A DNA stretch of 64,000 bases from Thiorhodococcus drewsii AZ1 (GTDB lineage: Bacteria; Pseudomonadota; Gammaproteobacteria; Chromatiales; Chromatiaceae). The DNA lies in NCBI RefSeq assembly GCF_000224065.1, contig NZ_AFWT01000001.1:1-64000 (forward strand). The letters are read 5' to 3'. The notes under the pieces are model-generated. The model worked only from the letters and a program-made list of their open reading frames with translations. It was not told the DNA's origin and did not search any database. Below are positions 56,452-64,000 of the stretch, in pieces (the stretch's first letter is position 1; every line of letters starts with the position of its first letter). Made by a program: the position numbers and the translations under genes.

Positions 56452-59100
56452 TTAATCGTCGGTGTCCGAATCGACACCCTCTTGCGGACCCGTTCGATCG
56501 CCTGGATCCGGTTGACCTTGCGGATCCGTGTCGACAGCGTCGTCGGATTCGCCCTCTTCCTTGTCGCCATCCAGGGCGACGATACGCTCGACGTAGACCA
56601 ATCGCTCGCCCTCGGCGAGATTGATGAGCTTGACGCCCTGCGCGTTGCGCCCGACCGTCGGGATTTCGTCCACCGTGGTGCGGATCAGGGTCCCGCCTTC
56701 GGTGATCAGCATGATCTCATCTCCAGGCCGAACCAGCACGGCCCCGACCTGGGCACCGTTACGCTCGGAGGTGCTGATGCCGATCACGCCCTGGGTACCG
56801 CGCCCCTTGGTCGGGAACTCCTCGATCCGGGTGCGCTTGCCGTAGCCGTGCTCGGTCACGCTAAGCACGGTGCCCGGCTCTGGCACGACCAGCGAGATGA
56901 CCTCCTGGCCCTCTTTCAGCGTAACGCCACGCACGCCATGCGCGGTGCGACCCATGGCGCGGACCTGATCCTCCGAGAAACGCACCGCCTTGCCGGCCGA
57001 GGTGAAGAGCATCAGATCCTGGTTGCCGTCGGTGATGGCGACCCCGATCAGATATTCGTCGTCGCGCAGATCGATGGCGATGATGCCGCGCGAGAGCGGA
57101 CGCGAGAACACCTGAAGCGGGGTTTTCTTGACCGTGCCGGCGCTGGTGGCCATGAAGACGTAATAGCCTTCCTCGTAATCGCGTACCGGCAGCATGGCAT
57201 TGATGCGCTCGTCGGCTTCCAACGGCAGCAGATTGACCATGGGCCGCCCGCGCGCTCCACGTCCGGCCTGCGGAAACTCGTAGACCTTGAGCCAATAGAC
57301 CCGACCGCGACTGGAGAAACAGAGAACCGTATCGCGCGAGTTGGCGACGAAGATGCGGTCGATGAAATCCTCCTCGCGGAAGGAGGTCGCGCTCTTGCCC
57401 CGACCGCCACGTCGCTGGGCCTGATAGTCGCTGATCGGTTGGGCCTTGGCGTAGCCCTGATGCGACAGGGTCACCACCACCTCTTCCGGGGCGATCAAAT
57501 CCTCCAGGGTCAGATCCGTATGGTCGATCTGAATCTCGGTGCGCCGGTCGTCGCCGAACTGGTCGCGCACGGCGATCAGTTCTTCGCGGATCACCTCCAT
57601 CAGACGGTCCGGATCGGACAGAATCAGCAGCAAGGCCGCGATCCGTTCCAGAATCTCCTCGAACTCCTTGAGGATCTTTTCCTGCTCGAGCCCGGTGAGA
57701 CGATGCAGTTGCAGTTCCAGAATCGCCTTGGCCTGACGCTCGCTGAGACGGTAGCCGTCGTCCGAGAGGCCCAAACCGGCCGCCAGATCATCCGGACGAG
57801 TCGTCTCGGCACCGGTGCGCTCCAGCATGCCGATCACGGCACCGGGCAGCCAGGCGCGCTCCATCAGGCGCTCGCGTGCCTCCGCAGGGCTGGCCGACGC
57901 CTTGATGGTGGCGATGACCTCGTCGATATTCGCCAGCGCAATGGCGTAGCCTTCCAAGACATGCGCCCGATCGCGCGCCTTGCGCAGTTCGTAGAGCGTG
58001 CGGCGTGTCACCACGTCACGGCGGTGACGCAGGAAATACTCCAGCGTCTGTTTGATATTGAGCGTAAGCGGCTGGCCGTCGACCAGGGCGACCATATTGA
58101 TGCCGAACACCTGCTGCATCTGGGTGTGCTGATAGAGGTTGTTCAGCAGCACCTCGGCATGGGCATCGCGCTTGAGCTCGATGACGATGCGCATGCCGTC
58201 CTTGTCGGACTCGTCGCGCAAACCGTCCTGAGCGATGCCGTCGATCTTCTTGTCCTTGACCAACTCGGCGATCCGCTCCAGCAGGCGCGCCTTGTTGACC
58301 TGGTAGGGCAGCTCGGTGACGACGATGGCCTCGCGTCCGCTACGCTTCTGAACCTCGGTCGTGGTACGAGCGCGCATGACGCATCGACCACGCCCGGTGC
58401 GATAGGCCTCACGAATCCCGCGTATCCCATTGATGAGGCCGGCGGTCGGAAAATCCGGTCCCGGCACGAGCTCCATCAATTCCTCGATGGTGACCAGAGG
58501 GTTGTCGATGATCGCCAAACAGGCGTCGATGACCTCGCGCAGATTGTGCGGCGGGATGTTGGTCGCCATACCGACGGCAATACCCGAGGAGCCGTTGACC
58601 AGCAGATTCGGGAAGCGTGCCGGCAGTACCGAGGGTTCATGCTCGGTATTGTCGTAATTCGGTATGAAATCGACCGTATCCTTGTCCAGATCGTCCAGCA
58701 GAGACTCGGAGATGCGCTTCATGCGCACCTCGGTATAACGCATCGCCGCCGGAGGATCGCCGTCGACCGAGCCGAAGTTGCCCTGCCCGTCGACCAGCAG
58801 ATAGCGCATGGAGAACGGCTGAGCCATGCGCACCATGGTGTCGTAAATGGCCGAGTCGCCGTGCGGGTGGTACTTACCCATGACGTCACCGACGACACGG
58901 GCGGACTTGCGATAGGCACGGTTCCAGACGTTACCCTGTTCGTGCATGGAGAACAGTACGCGTCGATGCACGGGCTTGAGTCCGTCTCGGACATCGGGTA
59001 AGGCGCGCCCCACGATGACGCTCATGGCGTAATCGAGATAGGACTGACGCATCTCGTCTTCGAGATTGATTGGCAGGACTTCTCTAGCGAAATCTGGCAT
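56452..59100 (-). CDS. gyrA: DNA gyrase subunit A
   Basis: 882 residues. Catalytic tyrosine in [11 protein letters not shown], quinolone region [19 protein letters not shown] with Ser and Asp at the wild-type positions, and the gyrA box QRRGGRGK (about 555) followed by six beta-pinwheel blades; an acidic tail ends the protein. Cuts and rejoins DNA to introduce negative supercoils. The gyrA-serC-pheA-hisC order is conserved in many Gammaproteobacteria. Confidence 0.97.
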   Translation of the reverse strand: MPDFAREVLPINLEDEMRQSYLDYAMSVIVGRALPDVRDGLKPVHRRVLFSMHEQGNVWNRAYRKSARVVGDVMGKYHPHGDSAIYDTMVRMAQPFSMRYLLVDGQGNFGSVDGDPPAAMRYTEVRMKRISESLLDDLDKDTVDFIPNYDNTEHEPSVLPARFPNLLVNGSSGIAVGMATNIPPHNLREVIDACLAIIDNPLVTIEELMELVPGPDFPTAGLINGIRGIREAYRTGRGRCVMRARTTTEVQKRSGREAIVVTELPYQVNKARLLERIAELVKDKKIDGIAQDGLRDESDKDGMRIVIELKRDAHAEVLLNNLYQHTQMQQVFGINMVALVDGQPLTLNIKQTLEYFLRHRRDVVTRRTLYELRKARDRAHVLEGYAIALANIDEVIATIKASASPAEARERLMERAWLPGAVIGMLERTGAETTRPDDLAAGLGLSDDGYRLSERQAKAILELQLHRLTGLEQEKILKEFEEILERIAALLLILSDPDRLMEVIREELIAVRDQFGDDRRTEIQIDHTDLTLEDLIAPEEVVVTLSHQGYAKAQPISDYQAQRRGGRGKSATSFREEDFIDRIFVANSRDTVLCFSSRGRVYWLKVYEFPQAGRGARGRPMVNLLPLEADERINAMLPVRDYEEGYYVFMATSAGTVKKTPLQVFSRPLSRGIIAIDLRDDEYLIGVAITDGNQDLMLFTSAGKAVRFSEDQVRAMGRTAHGVRGVTLKEGQEVISLVVPEPGTVLSVTEHGYGKRTRIEEFPTKGRGTQGVIGISTSERNGAQVGAVLVRPGDEIMLITEGGTLIRTTVDEIPTVGRNAQGVKLINLAEGERLVYVERIVALDGDKEEGESDDAVDTDPQGQPDPGDRTGPQEGVDSDTDD

Positions 59101-59330
59101 GGGCGTGATGAACCGACTTGGTGGACCGGACGCGGTATCAGGAGCGACGCCGAATCAGGCTTGTTCTAAACCGGTCGATTCTACCACGCCAGGGCATCTA
59201 CCGCTCCTGTCGACGCACGTCTAACACGCCTGGGAGGGGCATCGAAAGGCGATGCCAGGTGCGATGACGACTGCCTCGCGGGATCCGCCGGAGGTCATGA
59301 ATCTGTCCCGATCGGTCGAGTCCGAAAACC

Positions 59331-60419
59331 TCAGCGCGACCCAGGCTCACGCATCCAATAGTCATGCACCTCAGGAACGATGATATCGGGCGCCGGACGC
59401 GCAAAGAGATAGCCCTGAACCAGATCGACGCCATTCTCGACCGCGTAGGCCAACTCGTCCTGGATCTCGATCCCCTCGGCCAGAATTTGAATCCCCAGAT
59501 CGCGCGCGATACCGACGAGCGCCTTGAAGATGGCCTGTCGATTCCGGTCGAGATGGATATTGCGCATGATCTCCATATCCACCTTGATGATGTCGGGCTT
59601 GAGCATGGCCAGCAAATTGAGCGAGGCATAGCCACTGCCCACATCGTCCAAGGCAACCCGGTAGCCGACCTCGCGATAGAAATCGAGAACCTTCTTGAGA
59701 TGCTTGACGTCGCGGACCTTCTCCGTTTCGATGACCTCGAACACGATTTGCTTCGGATCGAAATCGAGCTTGCGCGCCCAACGAACCGTCGTGCGCAGAC
59801 AATGCGTCGGATCATAGATGGCGGTCGGCACGAAATTGATGAACAGCAGGCCCTCGACACCATGCTGGGCAGCACCGCGCAAGGCGGTGACGCGTGCGAG
59901 CCGGTCCACTTGGAACAGGAGTTCGCTGATACTCGCCTTTTCAAAGATCTCGCCGGGGAACATGAGCGTCCCATCCTCGCGCTCGGCGCGCAGCAGCGCC
60001 TCGTAACCGACCAAGGTTCCATCGACGGCACTCAGAATGGGCTGAAACCAGGACAGAAAGGATTTGCGGTCGAGGACTTCAAGCAGGTCGCGGGCACCCA
60101 GCAAGTCGAACCAGCTTTGCAGGGTCCGCGCCCGCGTGAATGACTGAAAGGTCAATGGCTGCCCAGACGGCATCTGAAGGGCCGAGACATCGCGAATCTC
60201 AAGCGGATTGAGGGCTTGCGAATCACGCAGAAATCCGAGCAGACCGACCAGATCGGCATCGGGCAAGGTGACGACCATGTCTTGCCGCGCATAGGGAACA
60301 CCCGCCCCGTCGAGCACGCCGACCACCTTGTCGAGCAGCTCTCGAACGCCACAGGTCAGCAACAGATCGCCACCATCCTCGAATGAAATGGGATTTTTCT
60401 GACAGCGTCTACAAGCCAT
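59331..60419 (-). CDS. EAL-domain protein with N-terminal cysteine motif
   Basis: 362 residues from ATG at 60419 (MACRRCQKNPISFEDGG), with a strong GGAG at 12 bases. The EAL domain covers about 115-355; the catalytic set is present: GYEALLRAE, LFINFVPTAIY, FEVIETE, VALDDVGSGYAS, DIIKVDMEI, AEGIE and VQGYLFARP, so c-di-GMP phosphodiesterase activity is expected. The first 110 residues start with CRRC and hold a third cysteine in LLLTCGV, perhaps a metal or redox site, with a small unknown domain. It sits between gyrA and mtnA, genes that are adjacent in Pseudomonas. Confidence 0.87.
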   Translation of the reverse strand: MACRRCQKNPISFEDGGDLLLTCGVRELLDKVVGVLDGAGVPYARQDMVVTLPDADLVGLLGFLRDSQALNPLEIRDVSALQMPSGQPLTFQSFTRARTLQSWFDLLGARDLLEVLDRKSFLSWFQPILSAVDGTLVGYEALLRAEREDGTLMFPGEIFEKASISELLFQVDRLARVTALRGAAQHGVEGLLFINFVPTAIYDPTHCLRTTVRWARKLDFDPKQIVFEVIETEKVRDVKHLKKVLDFYREVGYRVALDDVGSGYASLNLLAMLKPDIIKVDMEIMRNIHLDRNRQAIFKALVGIARDLGIQILAEGIEIQDELAYAVENGVDLVQGYLFARPAPDIIVPEVHDYWMREPGSR

Positions 60420-60544
60420 CGAATCGATCTCCTCCTGACACCTGGAACGGAACAGCCTCCGACTGGAGCACGTCGGCACAATACATCGAACGGCCACCTG
60501 GGCTCGGCGGCCCAGCGGGCCGCCGCCCCGACGCGGACCAAGCA

Positions 60545-61600
60545 TCAGACCATGAGGGCGCGCATCTTCTCCGTCGTCGGATTCAGAACGACACCGCGCT
60601 CGGTCACGATGGCATCCACCAACGCTGCCGGAGTCACATCGAAGACCGGATTGCGCGCGTCGCAACCCGCCGGAGCCAGGCGCCGCCCACCACAGCTCAG
60701 CAGTTCCTCGGGGTCACGCTCCTCGATCGGGATCTCGGCGCCGGAGGCAATCTCCATATCGATGGTGGAAGTCGGCGCCGCCACCATAAATTTGATCCCG
60801 TGGTATTTGGCCATGACGGCCAGACCATAGGTCCCGATCTTGTTCGCCACATCGCCATTCGCCGCGATGCGATCCGAACCGACGATCACCCAGCCAACGC
60901 CTCCGGTCGCCATCAGACTAGCCGCCGCACCATCGGCCTGTAGCGTCACGGGAATGCCGTCGTGCATCAGTTCCCAGGCGGTCAAACGCGACCCTTGCAT
61001 CCAGGGACGGGTCTCATCGGCATAGACCCGACGGATCTTGCCGGCAGCATACGCACTGCGCACCACGCCGAGCGCCGTACCGTAGCCGCCCGTTGCTGCC
61101 GCGCCCGCGTTGCAATGGGTAATGACGTTGGTCGGCCCTACGATCAACTCCGCTCCCAGATCGCCAAGACGCCGATTCGCTGCGCGGTCCTCGTCATGGA
61201 TGGCGAGCGCCTCCTGAAGCAGACGATCGGTCGGATCGCTCGCATCCAATGTGTCGATCAGCGAACGCATGCGCCGGATCGCCCAGAAGAGATTGACCGC
61301 CGTCGGACGCGAGGCAGCCAGACGCTCCAGATCGGACTCGATCGCCGCCTTCCATCCCTCAGCCGCAGCCGCATAGGCCGAACGCCCAGCCAGAACGACA
61401 CCATAGGCCGCCGCCACGCCGATGGCCGGCGCGCCTCGCACCACCATCGCGCGAATCGCATCCGCGACATCGGCCGCCACATCGTAGGCGATGAACTCGG
61501 TACGCTCGGGCAGGATGCGCTGATCGGCGAGATAGAGACGCCCCTCGTACCAGACGGCGGCATCATCGGGGGTGGGGACGGTCGGGATCGTGGTTTTCAT
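60545..61600 (-). CDS. mtnA: S-methyl-5-thioribose-1-phosphate isomerase
   Basis: 351 residues from ATG at 61600 ([20 protein letters not shown]), with GGAGG upstream. Catalytic Cys in [16 protein letters not shown] and Asp in [17 protein letters not shown]. Converts methylthioribose-1-phosphate to the ribulose form in methylthioadenosine salvage. Confidence 0.95.
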   Translation of the reverse strand: MKTTIPTVPTPDDAAVWYEGRLYLADQRILPERTEFIAYDVAADVADAIRAMVVRGAPAIGVAAAYGVVLAGRSAYAAAAEGWKAAIESDLERLAASRPTAVNLFWAIRRMRSLIDTLDASDPTDRLLQEALAIHDEDRAANRRLGDLGAELIVGPTNVITHCNAGAAATGGYGTALGVVRSAYAAGKIRRVYADETRPWMQGSRLTAWELMHDGIPVTLQADGAAASLMATGGVGWVIVGSDRIAANGDVANKIGTYGLAVMAKYHGIKFMVAAPTSTIDMEIASGAEIPIEERDPEELLSCGGRRLAPAGCDARNPVFDVTPAALVDAIVTERGVVLNPTTEKMRALMV

Positions 61601-61668
61601 CAAAGCCTCCTTATGGCATGTTGCCGCGCATTCTCTCTTATTCGCAGCGACAACCAAAGGACCGAGCG

Positions 61669-62991
61669 ATGCAAGCCGAACTCCTCATCCATGCGCAATG
61701 GGTGCTTCCAGTCGATTCCGAAAACCGGCAGTTGACCGACCATGCCGTCGCCATCGCGGACGGTCGAATCCTGGCCGTCCTCCCGTATGAAGAGGCGCAA
61801 CGATCGGTCCAGGCCGAGCAGGTCATCGAGCTGCCAGGGCACGCACTCATCCCCGGTCTCGTCAATGCCCACACCCACGCCGCCATGACCCTGATGCGTG
61901 GTCTGGCTGACGATCTGCCGCTCATGACCTGGCTGCACGATCACATCTGGCCGACGGAGAAGCGCTGGGTCGATGAGCATTTCGTCGGCGACGGCACCCG
62001 ACTGGCTGTGTTGGAGATGTTGCGCGGCGGCGTGACCTGCTTCAACGACATGTATTTCTATCCGGAGATCACCGCACAGGTGAGCGCCGAGGCCGGAATG
62101 CGAGCGGTCATCGGCATGATCGTGGTCGATTTCCCGACCGGATATGCCGAATCGGCAGACGACTACATCGCCAAGGGGCTGGCACTGCACGATCAGTATC
62201 GCGATCACCCGCTGGTTCGGGTCGCATTCGCGCCCCATTCACCCTATGCCGTTTCCGATGCCCCGCTGCAACGCATCAGGACCCTGGCCAACGAGATGGA
62301 GGTGCCGATCCATCTCCATTTGCATGAAACGCACGACGAAATCGTGCAATCGTTGCGTGATCATGGAGAGCGTCCCATGAGCAGGCTCGATCGCCTCGGC
62401 CTGATCGGCCCCGCCCTGGCTGCCATTCATATGACACAGCTTGAGGACGATGAGATCGAGCGGCTCGCGGAAACCGGCGCCCATGTCGTGCATTGCCCGG
62501 AATCCAATCTCAAGCTCGCCAGCGGCTTCTGCCCGGTCGCCAAGCTGCTGAGCGCTGGAGTGAACGTCGCGCTCGGCACCGACGGGGCCGCCAGCAACAA
62601 CGACCTCAATCTGCTCGGAGAAATGCGCACCGCGGCCTTGCTCGGCAAGGGCGTCGCAAGCTCCGCAGCCGCCGTTCCAGCCCATGCCGCACTGCGGATG
62701 GCGACCATCAATGGGGCCAAGGCGCTCGGACTGGAGGACGAGATCGGGTCGTTGGAACCGGGAAAATCGGCCGATTTGGTCGCGCTCGACCTACGCGATT
62801 CGCACACGCAACCGCTCTACAACCCCGCATCGCATCTGGTGTATGCGGCCGGACGCCATCAGGTGCGCCAGGTGTGGATCCAAGGACGCCAGGTCATCAA
62901 GGACGGCGTTCCATTGACCCTGAGCACCACCGAGGTCATTTCGGCCGCACAGGTCTGGGGCAACCGGTTGGCGGAGCATCACAAGGTCTAG
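61669..62991 (+). CDS. mtaD: 5-methylthioadenosine/S-adenosylhomocysteine deaminase
   Basis: 440 residues from ATG at 61669 ([20 protein letters not shown]), AAAGGA upstream. Metal ligands in [26 protein letters not shown] and [13 protein letters not shown], typical of amidohydrolases of the MtaD group. It deaminates MTA to methylthioinosine, feeding the route through MtnA. Divergent from mtnA by 68 bases, as in Pseudomonas. Confidence 0.93.
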   Translation: MQAELLIHAQWVLPVDSENRQLTDHAVAIADGRILAVLPYEEAQRSVQAEQVIELPGHALIPGLVNAHTHAAMTLMRGLADDLPLMTWLHDHIWPTEKRWVDEHFVGDGTRLAVLEMLRGGVTCFNDMYFYPEITAQVSAEAGMRAVIGMIVVDFPTGYAESADDYIAKGLALHDQYRDHPLVRVAFAPHSPYAVSDAPLQRIRTLANEMEVPIHLHLHETHDEIVQSLRDHGERPMSRLDRLGLIGPALAAIHMTQLEDDEIERLAETGAHVVHCPESNLKLASGFCPVAKLLSAGVNVALGTDGAASNNDLNLLGEMRTAALLGKGVASSAAAVPAHAALRMATINGAKALGLEDEIGSLEPGKSADLVALDLRDSHTQPLYNPASHLVYAAGRHQVRQVWIQGRQVIKDGVPLTLSTTEVISAAQVWGNRLAEHHKV

Positions 62992-63108
62992 AGCCAATCG
63001 ACCTGGATCGCGCGCGATCCAGGTCGCTCCTGTAGCGACGCCGCGCGATAGTGAGTGGACGCGTGATCGCTGTTTCGTTGGCGCAACTCTTTTCGTTGAC
63101 GCAAAGAA

Positions 63109-63143
63109 GAAACCCCCGCCACCTGTTGGTGGAGGGGGTTTCG
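63109..63143 (-). terminator. Terminator of the rRNA operon
   Basis: On the minus strand AAACCCCCTCCACC and GGTGGCGGGGGTTT form a strong hairpin followed by a T-rich CTTCTTTG, just after the 5S gene. Confidence 0.85.
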
Positions 63144-63152
63144 GGATAAGGC

Positions 63153-63267
63153 CCTGGCGGTGACCTACTTTCGCATGGGGAAGCCCCACACTAACATCGG
63201 CGAGGCAGCGTTTCACGTCTGAGTTCGGGATGGGATCAGGTGGTTCCACTGCTCTATGGCCGCCAGG
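63153..63267 (-). rRNA. rrf: 5S ribosomal RNA
   Basis: Minus-strand sequence begins CCTGGCGGCCATAGAGC and contains the conserved GATCCCATCCCGAACTCAG, and its 3' end pairs with the 5' end (CCTGGCGG / CCGCCAGG). Ends approximate by a few bases. Confidence 0.95.
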
Positions 63268-63357
63268 AAAACTGGGGGCGGGAGGCGGTTTTGCGGCCTC
63301 CCACTGCAATTTGGTGTGATCGTTGGTGTCTTTGTCTCAACGCATTTGGGTGTTATA

Positions 63358-64000
<643 letters not shown>

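Noticed and set aside
56440-59001. 853-residue open frame on the plus strand
   Set aside because: It is the mirror of gyrA; high GC keeps antisense frames open. Composition (Asp/His/Gly/Arg-rich) is typical of such shadows.

Overview
The window reads as the chromosome of a purple sulfur bacterium (Chromatiaceae, Gammaproteobacteria). The evidence is a GC-rich backbone with gammaproteobacterial housekeeping genes, a form IA RuBisCO operon with the CbbQ/CbbO activase and no carboxysome genes, a divergent CbbR, molybdate uptake and nif-type Fe-S assembly genes (diazotrophy), and a Pil-Chp chemosensory cluster. The family placement is an inference; no 16S is present.

Left edge (1-4600): a visibly AT-rich accessory island that I read as a chromosomal integron. 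An integron integrase (intI, +, with an amber codon near its 5' end) faces away from a leftward cassette array. Between them is an attI-like region with three 25-bp-period direct repeats. Cassette 1 (1801-3029) carries one TIR-domain gene and ends in an attC with a perfect 25-bp stem. Cassette 2 carries a small EACC1-like protein and a membrane HExxH protease with M48-like motifs; its 3' end is cut by a Tn5/IS50-like insertion sequence. TIR and protease/EACC1 modules are typical of bacterial conflict systems, so this is a candidate defence array and the most novel part of the window.

4751-13511: a MscS channel with a cyclic-nucleotide-binding tail, then cbbL-cbbS-cbbQ-[four-helix-bundle gene]-cbbO (minus strand) with cbbR divergent. 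The four-helix-bundle gene sits exactly between the cbbQ stop and the cbbO ribosome binding site inside a repeat-bounded element; a shortened relative lies at 44.5 kb.

13700-18437: an operon of a small cysteine-rich PAS-like protein, an OmpR-type regulator and its histidine kinase, with dxs (isoprenoid precursors) divergent. 18508-24510: gloB, modD, an unknown gene, modE, modA, modB, modC, with ModE-type operators before modE and modA and a strong RNA hairpin between modA and modB. 24620-33403: a type IV pilus (Pil-Chp) chemosensory operon, pilG-pilH-pilI-MCP-chpA-cheW-cheW. 33595-36359: a nifZ-like gene, and nifU-nifS behind a NifA/sigma-54 promoter.

36464-42640: a phosphatase-like gene, an unknown gene with a palindromic operator candidate, and an RND efflux pair with a clear terminator. 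42741-49585: HIT, CinA-like, thioesterase, uracil-DNA glycosylase, DinB-like and glnS genes; DUF1840 gene; gltX. 49689-59100: a Mth938-like gene, a membrane-anchored unknown, and the amino-acid cluster gyrA-serC-serA-pheA-hisC-tyrA (minus strand). 59331-62991: an EAL-domain protein, mtnA, and a divergent methylthioadenosine deaminase. 63109-64000: terminator, 5S and the 3' part of 23S rRNA (minus strand). The only stretch over 300 bases without a gene is 16172-16487, the divergent promoter region between the PAS-like gene and dxs.
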